Of a DNA stretch of 64,000 bases, positions 25,677 through 38,462 are shown in pieces. The notes beneath the pieces are model-generated. The model ran no database searches. It saw nothing but the letters and a program-made list of their open reading frames with translations, and was not told the origin of the DNA. The position numbers were made by a program, and so were the translations under genes. This DNA comes from Macrostomum hystrix (Eukaryota; Platyhelminthes; Macrostomidae): positions 21,886,001-21,950,000 of the forward strand of contig CATNEN010000038.1 in the NCBI GenBank assembly GCA_950097015.1, read 5' to 3'. How positions within the stretch are numbered: the stretch's first letter is position 1; every line of letters begins with the position of its first letter.

Positions 25677-26094
25677 TCACTTAGAATACGATTCGATCTT
25701 TCGAATAACTCTCGTTCCACTCTATATATTTGAGTAGTCTAGAAGCTGGCATGAAAGTAAAAAATGCCCTAGTATCCATACACTTGCATTGAGTCGTACT
25801 CAAAATGTTGAGTGTCGTCAAATAAGGCCACTGGATCATTGGTATTGTTAGGGGTGCCCTGGGTGCTGTGCTTGCGTAGGCATGCCCGACTATTCAGGAT
25901 TGTTTTTTACTGATTGACTTGTGATATCAACTCGCTTCTAGTTGAATGCTATTTGTTTCTGGTTGGATAATATGCTTTTATCTAAAGTATCTTGCACTAT
26001 TGATTGTTGAATAAAATGTACATTTGCAGTAGGATTATACCGTATCAGACTTTTTGTGACTCTAATTTTATTTTGCGATCTTTTCGAGTTGGCT

Positions 26095-26535
26095 CCCTAA
26101 AAACATTAGGAACATTTCTTGAAAAGACAAGGCAATTTCCCTGAACCTTCAGGACTATTTCCCTGAATCTTCAGGACTATATTTCTAAACCTTCAGAATC
26201 CTTCTCCTGAACCTTCAGGACTCTTTTCCTGAACCTTCAGGGGCTATTTCCCTGAACCTTCACGACTATTTGCCTGAACCTTCAGGACTATATATCTAAA
26301 TTTCAGAATCCTTCTCCTGAACTTTCAGGACTGTTCCCTTGAACCTTCAGGGGCTTTTTCCCTGAACCTTCAGGAATAATTCCATGAACCTTCAGTAATA
26401 TTTCCCGGAACCTTCATGACTATTTTCCTGAACCTTCAAGACTATGTTCCTGAACCTTCAGGGGCTATTTCCCTGAACCTTCTGGACTATATTTCTGAGC
26501 CGTCAGAACCCTTTTCCTGACCCTTCAGTAATGTT
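26095..26535. repeat. About 22-bp minisatellite
   Basis: About 18-20 degenerate copies of a unit around CCTTCAGGACTATTTCCCTG with length and base variants, ending some 75 bp before the first visible exon of DHX16. Confidence 0.88.
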
Positions 26536-26619
26536 TCCCCAATTATTCCATAGTTCTTATAGTCATAGTTCTCAAAGTTTAATTTTGTTCCCCCACTGCT
26601 TTTCTTCAGCCAGTCTCAA

Positions 26620-29600
26620 ATGTCGTTTCGTGGCAGCGGCGGTGGTCGTCAGTTTCGTCGGCCGGGCGGCCAGTCCAGCGGCGCCAACCAAGATGCCGAC
26701 AGCGACTTGTCCGAGGACAGCCCGGACGAGCGTCGGCCAGTTAGCAATTCGAAGCCTAAATCTCGCAATCGACAAAGCGACGACGACGCCGACGGTGAAG
26801 ACGCATTCGAACGCGAGGAGCAGCGTCGGCAGGCTGATCTGCGCGAGCGCGACGAATTCTCTAAGCGCGTGCTCGAACGAGAGCGCGACCGGACTCGGCG
26901 AATTGGCACCGGCGCCGAGTCGTCCGCTTCCAAAGCGGCTGCGGATCGGCGAGCAGCCGCGGCGGCTTCACGCGACTCGCATCAGCTGCGCGAATTGAGG
27001 ACGCAATCGCGTAGGGAATACCTTAACAAAAGGAAGTACGACAAGCTGCAGGACCTGGAGAAGGTTTGTGCCTTGATAGAAATATTATACCTGAGCTCAA
27101 GAAAAATGTTTTTGTCCGTCAGCAACTCACTTATAATTGTAGTGAATCATAAAATAAAAAATCTGGCGGTACGCAAAACGTCCTACTGAGAAATTTTTGT
27201 TGCAGAGAAATATATATATATATATATATATATTATAAAGGAGTGAGTCATTATGACTCATATGTTATTTTTAGAAGCACTGTCACGTGAATTTATATAC
27301 TTAGGCACTTGTTCCCCGGTGTCAAAAGGCGGGAGTTTAAGCGTTTAGGCACTTTTTTATTTCCCACTCTTTCTCTCTTTTCAGCTCTTTCGGTTTAAAG
27401 ACTCCTTTCCTTTCGAGCTATAGCCCAAGTCTTAAATTCCTAATTTCAGGTTTTCCCAGAATCAGATTTAAAATTGTATATTTTTTAAATCTAAATAAGA
27501 TTTTCCCTGATAATTTATTCAATTTAGTTTTTTTCAGTATCTTTCTCAATAATTAAAATAGTTTAAAATTCATGAAAAATCATAAATGTATTATTTCTTA
27601 ATGTCAAGGTTGTCTATATATTTTTTCTTTTGCTTCTACTTGATTTTACCTTAGTTTTCAGACAAAATATACTATGCTTTTCTCAGCATCCTACTAGCAG
27701 TAGGCAGGTTCGACAAAACGAATATTTTTCTTGTTTTCAATTTTAATAGGAAGTGCTCGACGAGGACGCCCTATTTGAAGACGAGGAGCTGACTGAGCGA
27801 GAACGTCTACAGAAGCGCTCCAAGAAGCAGATTCTGGAGGTGGCGAAAGCGCACGTGGCAGCTGGCGATGAGCAAAAAATCGATCGATATTTTATTCCTT
27901 CGAAAGATCGACAGGTGAGAATTATTTTGCTTGTGTAGACTCCGGACTGGAACAATTTGTGTCCCACAATGGGTGCTCAGCATTAATAAGAGGTTATTAA
28001 GGGTAGGTGCGGCGTCTCCCCAGTCCATGGACTGAACAGCCAGCCGAACGCACCAGCCGAATAACACTAATTATTGCTGAAGGTCAGCGGGCAATGGCAC
28101 ATCATTTGGTGACTAGACCCACAGCCAGCGAGGAGGCAGTTGCTGACTCCTGACACGCGCACACAGATACTGTACGCAGACATACGCTCACACAGGTGTG
28201 TACATCTGCCCTGACTTTCTCATCGTCAGGCAGTGTACACTTTCAATGTGCTTTGGAGGCTGGTCCACAAGGGCGTGAATTGCAAGACAAGCCCCCAAAG
28301 CCTTTCCTTCGCTGCGCCCGAAGTAAATGTGGCCTCGCCGCGGAATCGAGCTCATGGACCTTGGGTGCGAGAGGCAAACGCAATAACTGTATTAAATATT
28401 AAACGTTATTAAATATATGTGAAATATGTTTTGACCATGCTGTCCTACATACACTACTTAGAGTGGCAGTGTAAGTATTTTATTTGATCTCCCCATTCTC
28501 AAGAAATGCCACAGATAAGAACCCCACGTCCCTACTCACAATTGAAATCCATTGTTTTTGTGCTCAACCGCAGATCGATGATCGCTACCTGGAGGATGAG
28601 CACGAGAAGGGTCCCCACGGCGAGCAGAAGCGCTGGGAATCGGAGCACCTTGCGGCGGCCACATTCTCCGTTGGCGCCAGAGACGCCAGACGAGCCGCTC
28701 AGGCCAAAGATGACGAAGACGGCGGCTACCTGCTCGACGACGAGATTGACTTTGTTCGCGCTGTCACAATGCGCGGCAGTCGGGAAGGCGACGACGACTC
28801 GGCGCAGGCGAAGCTGACCGAGGCCCAGAAGCGCCGGCTGAGTCTGCAGGAGACTCGCCAGAGTCTGCCGGTATATCCGTTTCGCGACGACCTGTTGAGA
28901 GCTATCGAAACCAATCAGGTTTGGTCTTTGTTCTATCTACCAGTTTTTCTATGCCTAGCCCTGGCATTTTCCTTAGTGTTACTTCCTAAATCCTAAAATC
29001 AGTTTTTTTACTTTGCATTTTTAAACAGTATTTATCCTCCTTTCCTTAGTCTTCATATTTTCATTTCCGAATTAGTATTTACCATTTAAATACTTAATAT
29101 ATGTTTTTACCCCTCATATTCCCCAACTCCGTCTTTATCCATTCTATTCCCAATGTCAATCAGTCTTTATCTTTTTCAATCTCAATCAGTCCTCATCTCT
29201 CGCATTATCAACCAGTCTTTATCTCTCGCATTATCAACCAGTCTTTATCTCTCGCATTATCAACCAGTCTTTATCTCTCGCATTATCAACCAGTCTTTAT
29301 CTCTCGCATTATCAACCAGTCTTTATCTCTCGCATTATCAACCAGTCTTTATCTCTCGCATTATCAACCAGTCTTTATCTCTCGCATTATCAACCAGTCC
29401 TTATCCCTCGCATTATCAATCAGTCTTTATCTTTTTCAATCTCAATCAGTCCTTATCTCTCGCATTATCAATCAGTCTTGATCTTTTTTAATCTCAATCA
29501 GTCCTTATCTCTCGCATTATCAATCAGTCTTTATCTTTTTTAATCTCAATCAGTCCTTATCTCTCGCATTATCAATCAGTCTTTATCTTTTTTAATCTCA

Positions 29601-32600
29601 ATCAGTCCTTATCTCTCGCATTATCAATCAGTCATTATCTTTTTCAGTCTCAATCAGTCCTTATCTCTCGCATTATCAATCAGTCTTTATTTTTTCAATC
29701 TCAATCAGTCTTTCTCTTTCCCATTCATAATCATTCCTATTCTTTTGCAGAAACTTTCTATTATCGTACCAGTACTTAATCCTTCACAGTCTTCTATTTA
29801 ATTTTTTCCCCATTATTAAGCAACTTAATCCCTATTAAAATCATTCCCAGGTGCTAATTATTGAAGGTGAAACGGGCAGCGGCAAGTCCACCCAGATACC
29901 GCAATATCTATACGAAGCCGGCTATTGTAGGGACGGCAAGAAGGTTGGCTGCACTCAGCCTCGCCGCGTAGCCGCAATGTCCGTAGCGGCCCGAGTCGCT
30001 CAAGAGATGGGCGTGAAGCTTGGCAACGAGGTTGGTTACAGTATTCGATTCGAAGACTGCACTAGCGAGCGGACAGTTGTCAAATACATGACAGACGGTA
30101 TGCTGCTGCGCGAGTTTCTAACTGAGCCAGATCTGGGCTCCTACAGTGTTATGATTATTGACGAGGCTCATGAGCGCACTCTGCACACGGACGTCCTGTT
30201 CGGCTTGGTGAAGGATATCGCCAGATTTCGCCCGGAGCTGAAATTATTGATTAGTTCGGCTACTCTTGACGCAGAGAAGTTTTCTACCTTCTTTGACGAT
30301 GCCAATATCTTTCGCATACCCGGCCGGCGCTACAATGTTGACATCTATTATACAAAGGCGCCCGAAGCTGACTATGTCGACGCCGCTGTTGTATCAGTGC
30401 TGCAGATTCACCTCACGCAGCCTCTGCCTGGTGACATTCTAGTGTTCCTAACTGGCCAGGAAGAGATTGAAACAGCAGAAGAGATTCTCAAAGAGAAGAC
30501 TCGAAGGCTTGGGTCCAAAATGCGCGAGCTGATCATAACTCCTATCTATTCAACTCTACCGTCTGATATGCAGGGCAAGATCTTTGAGCCAACACCGCCT
30601 AACGCTCGCAAAGTGGTCATTGGTACTAATATTGCTGAGACTTCGCTAACTATTGACGGCATTGTCTACGTGATAGACACCGGGTATAGCAAGGTGAGCA
30701 ATGGGCTTTGAGCTCGAAGAATCCCATACTAGAAAAAATTCTTATTAAATAATCCTGATTTGAAATATCATCCCAATCTCGAAAGATGATACCCATTCTA
30801 AGGATAATCCTAATTCTGAAGATAATCCTAATTCTGAAGATAATCCTAATTCTGAAGATAATCCTAATTCTGAAGATGATCCTAATTCTGAAGATAATCC
30901 TAATTCTGGAGATAATCCTAATTCTGAAGATAATCCTAATTCTGAAGATAATCCTAATTCTGAAGATAATCCTAATTCTGAAGATGATCCTAATTCTGAA
31001 GATAATCCAAATTTTGAAGATAATCCTAATTCTGAAGATGATCCTAATTCTGAAGATAATCCTAATTCTGAAGATGATCCTAATTCTGAAGATAATCCTA
31101 ATTCTGAAGATGATCCTAATTCTGAAGATAATCCTAATTCTGAAGATAATCCTAATTCTGAAGATAATCCTAATTCTGAAGATGATCCTAATTCTGAAGA
31201 TAATCCTAATTCTGAAGATAATCCTAATTCTGAAGATAATCCTAATTCTGAAGATAATCCTAATTCTGAAGATAATCCTAATTCTGAAGATAATCCTAAT
31301 TCTGAAGATGATCCTAATTCTGAAGATAATCCTAATTCTGGAGATAATCCTAATTCTGAAGATAATCCTAATTCTGAAGATAATCCTAATTCTGAAGATA
31401 ATCCTAATTCTGAAGATGATCCTAATTCTGAAGATAATCCAAATTTTGAAGATAATCCTAATTCTGAAGATAATCCTAATTCTGAAGATAATCCTAATTC
31501 TGAAGATAATCCTAATTCTGAAGATGATCCTAATTCTGAAGATAATCCTAATTCTGAAGATAATCCTAATTCTGAAGATAATCCTAATTCTGAAGATGAT
31601 CCTAATTCTGAAGATAATCCTAATTCTGAAGATAATCCTAATTCTGAAGATAATCCTAATTCTGAAGATGATCCTAATTCTGAAGATAATCCTAATTCTG
31701 GAGATAATCCTAATTCTGAAGATAATCCTAATTCTGAAGATAATCCTAATTCTGAAGATAATCCTAATTCTGAAGATGATCCTAATTCTGAAGATAATCC
31801 AAATTTTGAAGATAATCCTAATTCTGAAGATGATCCTAATTCTGAAGATAATCCTAATTCTGAAGATGATCCTAATTCTGAAGATAATCCTAATTCTGAA
31901 GATGATCCTAATTCTGAAGATAATCCTAATTCTGAAGATAATCCTAATTCTGAAGATAATCCTAATTCTGAAGATGATCCTAATTCTGAAGATAATCCTA
32001 ATTCTGAAGATAATCCTAATTCTGAAGATAATCCTAATTCTGAAGATAATCCTAATTCTGAAGATGATCCTAATTCTGAAGATAATCCTAATTCTGAAGA
32101 TAATCCTAATTCTGAAGATAATCCTAATTCTGAAGATGATCCTAATTCTGAAGATAATCCTAATTCTGAAGATAATCCTAATTCTGAAGATAATCCTAAT
32201 TCTGAAGATGATCCTAATTCTGAAGATAATCCTAATTCTGGAGATAATCCTAATTCTGAAGATAATCCTAATTCTGAAGATAATCCTAATTCTGAAGATA
32301 ATCCTAATTCTGAAGATGATCCTAATTCTGAAGATAATCCAAATTTTGAAGATAATCCTAATTCTGAAGATGATCCTAATTCTGAAGATAATCCTAATTC
32401 TGAAGATGATCCTAATTCTGAAGATAATCCTAATTCTGAAGATGATCCTAATTCTGAAGATAATCCTAATTCTGAAGATAATCCTAATTCTGAAGATAAT
32501 CCTAATTCTGAAGATGATCCTAATTCTGAAGATAATCCTAATTCTGAAGATAATCCTAATTCTGAAGATAATCCTAATTCTGAAGATAATCCTAATTCTG

Positions 32601-35600
32601 AAGATAATCCTAATTCTGAAGATAATCCTAATTCTGAAGATGATCCTAATTCTGAAGATAATCCTAATTCTGAAGATAATCCTAATTCTGAAGATAATCC
32701 TAATTCTGAAGATGATCCTAATTCTGAAGATAATCCTAATTCTGGAAATAATCCTAATTCTGAAGATAATCCTAATTCTGAAGATAATCCTAATTCTGAA
32801 GATAATCCTAATTCTGAAGATGATCCTAATTCTGAAGATAATCCAAATTTTGAAGATAATCCTAATTCTGAAGATAATCCTAATTCTGAAGATAATCCTA
32901 ATTCTGAAGATAATCCTAATTCTGAAGATGATCCTAATTCTGAAGATAATCCTAATTCTGAAGATAATCCTAATTCTGAAGATAATCCTAATTCTGAAGA
33001 TGATCCTAATTCTGAAGATAATCCTAATTCTGAAGATAATCCTAATTCTGAAGATAATCCTAATTCTGAAGATGATCCTAATTCTGAAGATAATCCTAAT
33101 TCTGGAGATAATCCTAATTCTGAAGATAATCCTAATTCTGAAGATAATCCTAATTCTGAAGATGATCCTAATTCTGAAGATAATCCAAATTTTGAAGATA
33201 ATCCTAATTCTGAAGATGATCCTAATTCTGAAGATAATCCTAATTCTGAAGATGATCCTAATTCTGAAGATAATCCTAATTCTGAAGATGATCCTAATTC
33301 TGAAGATAATCCTAATTCTGAAGATAATCCTAATTCTGAAGATGATCCTAATTCTGAAGATAATCCTAATTCTGAAGATAATCCTAATTCTGAAGATAAT
33401 CCTAATTCTGAAGATGATCCTAATTCTGAAGATAATCAAAATTTTGAAGATAATCCTAATTCTGAAGATGATCCTAATTCTGAAGATAATCCTAATTCTG
33501 AAGATAATCCTAATTCTGAAGATAATCCTAATTCTGAAGATAATCCCAATTCGAAAGATAATCCCAATTCTAAAGATAATCCCAATTCTAAAGATAATCC
33601 CAATTCTAAAGATAATCCCAATTCAACAGATAATTCCAAATCGAAAGATAATCCCATTTTAAAGATAATCCCAATTCAAAAGATGATCCTAATTCTGAAG
33701 ATAATCCTAATTCTTAAGATAATAGTAATTCAAAAGATGATCCCAATTCAAAAGATAATCCCAATTCGAAAGATAATCCCGATTCTAAAGATAATCCCAT
33801 TTCTAAAGATAATCCCAATTTTAAAGATAATCCCAATTCTAAAGATAATCCCAATTCTAAAGATAATCCCAATTCAACAGATAATCCCAATTTTAAAGAT
33901 AATCCCAATTCTAAAGATAATCCCATTTCTAAAGATAATCCCGATTCTAAAGATAATCCCATTTCTAAAGATAATCCCAATTTTAAAGATAATCCCAATT
34001 CTAAAGATAATCCCATTTCTAAAGATAATCCCAATTTTAAAGATAATCCCAATTCTAAAGATAATCCCAATTCTAAAGATAATCCCAATTCTAAAGATAA
34101 TCCCAATTCAACAGATAATTCAAATTCGAGAGATAATCCCATTTTAAAGATAATAAAGAAAATTCCACTTCAAAAATTATCCCAATTCGAAATATATTCG
34201 AAAGATTCACTGACAAAAAATTATCTAGTTAATGCAGATTCGTAAGATAATCCCATTTCAAAAATAATTTGAGTTTGCTTGGAAATCCTAATTCAAGAAA
34301 GACATTCTTATTTCTTTCCTTAATCCCAATCCTAAGAATTATCCCAACTTAGAAGAATCTACCAGAACTATTGTTTTCCAAGCAGACGGGGTGCAGCATC
34401 ATAAGAAAATAAAATATATAATTAGTGTAATTTCGACCCGCCGCCAGGTGAAGTCCTACAACGCTCGCACAGGCATGGAGTCGCTTCTAGTTCAGCCAAT
34501 CTCCAAGGCTGGCGCCGATCAACGCGCCGGCCGTGCTGGCCGGGTGCGCGACGGTAAATGCTTCAGATTGTACACAGCGTGGACCTACAAGCACGAGTTA
34601 GAGAGCCAACCAGTGCCAGAGATTCAGCGCACTAATCTAGGCAATGTTGTCCTATTATTGAAATCCTTGGGCATCAACGATCTGTTGCATTTCGACTTCA
34701 TGGATCCGCCGCCCAATGACACTCTGGTGATGGCTCTGGAACAGCTCTACGCATTGGGCGCGCTGAACCACAAAGGCGAATTAACTAAACTGGGCCGACG
34801 CATGGCCGAATTGCCGTGCGATCCAATGCTATCCAAAATGATTCTGGCATCGGAAAAGTACAAATGCTCCGAAGAGATCATCACCATTGCCGCTATGCTG
34901 TCTGTTAACAATGCCATCTTCTACCGGCCCAAGGATAAGGCTATACACGCTGACACGGCTAGGAAGAGCTTTCATCGTCCAGGCGGCGATCACCTCACAC
35001 TGTTGAATGTGTTCAGTCAGTGGAAATCAGCCTCCTATTCTGTGCAATGGTGCTACGAGAATTTCATTCAGCACAGGTCTATGAAACGGGCCCGCGATAT
35101 ACGCGATCAATTCGAAGGCCTATTGGAACGAGTGGAAGTTGACCTAGTGTCCTGCAATAGCGACTCAGTGCCTATTAGGAAGGCTGTCACTGCTGGATTC
35201 TTTTATCACACGGCCAAGTTTAGCCGAGACGGTTATCGCACTGTTAAGCATCAGCACACTGTGCAGGTGACGTCACGTTATCTAATAATAATAATAATAA
35301 TAATTGCAGGAGGGCTGCGGGCAATGGCACACAGACACACAGATAACTTACGCAGGCATCCGCTCACATAGGTTTGTATTTCTGCCCTGACTTTCTCATT
35401 GTTAGGCAGTGTACACTCCTACTGTGCTTTGGAGGTACTTGGCAATGCAATACAAGCTCCCAAATTAATGCGGCCTCGCCGCGGAATCGAGCTTAGGGAC
35501 CTTGGTGCGAGAGGCAAACGCGTTAACCGCTCTGCCACTGCCATCGGACCTCCTCTTCATCACGTTGTCAAAGTAAGAGAAGGCTTCGCAATTTACGCAC

Positions 35601-36039
35601 TTGAGGGCCAACCTCAGTGAGTATGAGCAATGCCTGATGATGAGAAAGTCAGGGCATAAGTACACACCTGTGTGAGTGTGTGCTCAGGAGTCAACGAAAT
35701 GGGAATCAATCAATCAGATATGAAAAACTGATTGATTTGTAGCCTAGTAACCGTTTCTTATCTGTTTGCAAAACTTAATTATCGAAACAGGTGCATCCGA
35801 ATTCGTCCGTAGTCGAAGATCGACCGCCGTGGGTTATCTACTTCGAGCTAGTCTTCACCACCAAGGAGTTCATGCGGCAAGTCATCGAGATTGATCCGCG
35901 CTGGCTGCTAGAAGTGGCGCCGCACTATTACAAAGCCAAGGATATCGAGGCCGAGACTAGGAAAATGCCTAAACAGACCGGCCGAGCAAAAGAGGATGTC
36001 ACAAGGGACTATTCGGCTGCTCCGGCAATTAAAGGCTGA
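26620..36039 (+). CDS. DHX16: Pre-mRNA splicing DEAH-box ATPase DHX16 (Prp2)
   Basis: Six exons: 26620-27063, 27750-27914, 28574-28918, 29851-30693, 34448-35266 and 35791-36039; all introns are phase 0 with GT-AG borders; 954 aa. DHX16 remodels the activated spliceosome (B-act to B*). The N-terminal part is charged ([39 protein letters not shown]). Helicase motifs: Walker A GETGSGKS (324-331), DEAH (422-425), SAT (454-456), TGQEEIE, and motif [10 protein letters not shown] (624-631). Then come the winged-helix, ratchet and OB regions ([68 protein letters not shown]). Compared with human DHX16 (1041 aa) the first ~90 residues are missing; an acceptor-like AG at 26609 lies 10 nt before this ATG, so either the leader is trans-spliced there or an upstream exon exists. 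Intron 4 is a 3.75-kb minisatellite. Confidence 0.97.
27064..27749 (+). other. DHX16 intron 1
   Basis: 686 bp, AT-rich, with a (TA)n microsatellite near 27210-27232. Nothing else. Confidence 0.7.
27950..28400 (-). mobile_element. SINE copy C and adjoining second repeat module in DHX16 intron 2
   Basis: Minus-orientation SINE of the copy-A family from about 28395 to 28070: head truncated in the A box, B-box region GAGCTCGATTCCGCG around 28352-28338, body CTGCCTGACGATGAGAAAGT and tail with GATGTGCCATTGCCC. Directly left of it, 27955-28060 reads (minus strand) CAGTCCATGGACTGGGGAGA-type sequence shared with the element at 61510-61760, so two repeat modules are joined here. Confidence 0.75.
29150..29725. 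repeat. 26-bp minisatellite passing into a 52-bp dimer, DHX16 intron 3
   Basis: First half: about nine copies of a 26-bp unit containing CAACCAGTCTTTATCTCTCG. Second half: the period doubles to 52 bp (alternating CAATCAGTCTTTATCTTTTT and TCAGTCCTTATCTCTCG types), a simple higher-order form. It fills most of intron 3 (28919-29850). Confidence 0.9.
30785..33540. repeat. 18-bp minisatellite, main block, DHX16 intron 4
   Basis: About 150 copies of AATCCTAATTCTGAAGAT with few variants (GATGAT for GATAAT, AATTTTGAAG, TCTGGAGAT). The rare TCTGGAGAT variant recurs near 30906, 31340, 31700, 32240, 32743 (as GGAAAT) and 33103, always at multiples of 18 bp (360-540 apart), which points to duplication of large blocks. 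Open frames of more than 900 codons on both strands (30786-33662 plus, 30650-33439 minus) are a side effect of the 3n unit. Confidence 0.97.
33541..34150. repeat. 18-bp minisatellite, diverged second block, DHX16 intron 4
   Basis: Direct continuation of the array with a different unit family, AATCCCAATTCTAAAGAT, including CAACAGAT and TTTTAAAGAT variants. The sharp change of unit suggests two separate expansions. The remainder to 34380 is a decayed form. Confidence 0.93.
35267..35790 (+). other. DHX16 intron 5 with two facing SINE copies (D and E)
   Basis: After a short (ATA)n tract (35283-35303), copy D (minus orientation, about 35305-35545) shows the A box in GGCAGAGCGGTTAACGCG and B-box region GAGCTTAGG/CGATTCCGCG. 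Copy E (plus orientation, about 35560-35700) lacks the tRNA head and carries the body and tail (GAGGGCCAACCTCAGTGAG, GCCTGATGATGAGAAAGTCA, ACACACCTGTGTGAGTGTGT). Together they form a long inverted repeat inside the pre-mRNA. Confidence 0.75.
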
Positions 36040-36305
36040 TTGATTTTTTGCCTAGTTACAATTTTCTTATCCGTTTGCGAAACCAGATAATTAGCTTGTT
36101 AGTTTGTAAATATTATTGTGAATTTCAAAATAAGCATTTTTATAGTAAAACCTGCTGCTATATCAAATATTCCTCCTTATTTTTTTCTCAACAAATAACT
36201 ATTTTTAGCGGCAAAGCTTGTAACGAATATATTGTTACTTTTTGTGTATTTTCTTTTAAAATTCTGTTCTATCCGTAACTCCCATGACAAATAATTCCTA
36301 AAACA
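36040..36305. other. DHX16 3' flank
   Basis: AT-rich 266 bp after the DHX16 stop, presumably 3'UTR. No canonical AATAAA seen before the array. Confidence 0.4.
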
Positions 36306-36309
36306 ACTA

Positions 36310-37725
36310 TTCTCCCAGATCATCAGAATTAGCATCCACTCTGTCAGATCATCAGAATTAGCATCCACTCTGCCAGATCCTCAGGATTATCATCCACTCT
36401 CCCAGATCCTAAGGATTTTCATCCACTCTGCCAGATCCTCAGGATTATCATCCACTCCGCCAGATCCTCAGGATTATCATCCACTCTCCCAGATCCTCAG
36501 GATTATCATCCACTCCGCCAGATCCTCAGAATTGTCATCCACTCTCCCAGATCCTCAGGATTATCATCCACTCCGCCAGATCCTCAGGATTATCATCCAC
36601 TCTCCCAGATCCTCAGGATTATCATCCACTCTGCCAGATCCTCAGGATTATCATCCACTCTCCCAGATCCTCAGGATTATCATCCACTCTCCCAGATCCT
36701 CAGGATTATCATCCACTCTCCCAGATCCTCAGGATTATCATCCACTCTGCCAGATCCTCAGGATTATCATCCACTCTCCCAGATCCTCAGGATTTTTATC
36801 CACTCTTCCAGATCCTCAGAATTACCATCCACTCCGCCAGATCCTCAGGATTAGCATCCACTCTCCCAGATCCTCAGGATTATCATCCACTCTCCCAGAT
36901 CCTCAGGATTATCATCCACTCTCCCAGATCCTCAGGATAATCAACCACTCTTCCAGATCCTCAGAATTAGCATCCACTCTCCCAGATCCTCAGGATTAGC
37001 ATCCACTCTCCCAGATCCGCAGGATTATCATCCATTCTCCCAGATCATCAGAATTAGCATCCACTCTGTCAGATCCTCAGGATTATCATCCACTCTGCCA
37101 GATCCTCAGGATTATCATCCACTCCGCCAGATCCTCAGAATTGTCATCCACTCTCCCAGATCCTCAGGATTATCATCCACTCCGCCAGATCCTCAGGATT
37201 ATCATCCACTCTCCCAGATCCTCAGGATTATCATCCACTCTGCCAGATCCTCAGGATTATCATCCACTCTCCCAGATCCTCAGGATTATCATCCACTCTC
37301 CCAGATCCTCAGGATTATCATCCACTCTCCCAGATCCTCAGGATTATCATCCACTCTGCCAGATCCTCAGGATTATCATCCACTCTCCCAGATCCTCAGG
37401 ATTTTTATCCACTCTTCCAGATCCTCAGAATTAGCATCCACTCCGCCAGATCCTCAGGATTAGCATCCACTCTCCCAGATCCTCAGGATTATCATCCACT
37501 CTCCCAGATCCTCAGGATTATCATCCACTCTCCCAGATCCTCAGGATAATCAACCACTCTTCCAGATCCTCAGAATTAGCATCCACTCTCCCAGATCCTC
37601 AGGATTAGCATCCACTCTCCCAGATCCGCAGGATTATCATCCACTCTCCCAGATCCTCAGGATTATCATCCACTTTGCCAGATCCTCAGGATTATCATCC
37701 ACTTTGCCAGATCCTCAGGATTAAC
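36310..37725. repeat. 29-bp minisatellite with a 609-bp internal duplication
   Basis: About 48 copies of a 29-bp unit containing CTCTCCCAGATCCTCAGGAT. The stretch from about 36420 is repeated from about 37030, 609 bp (21 units) later, with the same order of variant units. Confidence 0.95.
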
Positions 37726-38312
37726 AACCACTCTCCTATATCCTCAGAACAGGATTAACAACCACTCTCCTATATCCTCAGAACAGGATTAACAACCACT
37801 CTCCTATATCCTCAGGACAGGATTAACAACCACTCTCCTATATCCTCAGGACAGGATTAACAACCACTCTCCTATATCCTCAGGGCTGGATTAACAACCA
37901 CTCTCCTATATCATCAGGACAGGATTAACAACCACTCTCCTATATCCTCAGGGCTGGATTAACAACCACTCTCCTATATCCTCAGGACAGAATTAACAAC
38001 CACTCTCCTATATCCTCAGGGCTGGATTAACAACCACTCTCCTATATCCTCAGGACAGGATTAACAACCACTCTCCTATATCCTCAGGACAGGATTAACA
38101 ACCACTCTCCTATATCCTCAGGACAGGATTAACAACCACTCTCCTATATCCTCAGGACAGGATTAACAACCACTCTCCTATATCCTCAGGGCTGGATTAA
38201 CAACCACTCTCCTATATCCTCAGGGCTGGATTAACAACCACTCTCCTATATCCTCAGGGCTGGATTAACAACCACTCTCCTATATCCTCAGGGCTGGATT
38301 AACAACCACGTG
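37722..38312. repeat. 34-bp minisatellite
   Basis: About 17 copies of a 34-bp unit containing CAACCACTCTCCTATATCCT, alternating CAGGACAGGATT and CAGGGCTGGATT endings. It follows directly on the 29-bp array, with which it shares CCACTCTCC and TCCTCAGG, so it probably arose from it. Confidence 0.93.
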
Positions 38313-38462
38313 TTTAGCGCATTGTTTTTTTAGCCACTGTTCTTAGAGGGTTTGTTAATCATAAATTCTTGAATAGATTTTCTGCTTCAATATTTCCAGC
38401 AAGCATAGCAAACAGCTGTTTGAGCACAGTTACGTGATAATTAACAGCTGCCACTTCTGAGC

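Noticed and set aside
28196-28402. Short plus-strand frame in DHX16 intron 2
   Set aside because: It lies within SINE copy C.
30650-33662. Open frames of 929 and 958 codons (RIIF and KIIL repeats) as a protein gene
   Set aside because: They are produced by an 18-bp repeat unit without stops, overlap on both strands, and lie inside an intron between two well-defined DHX16 exons.
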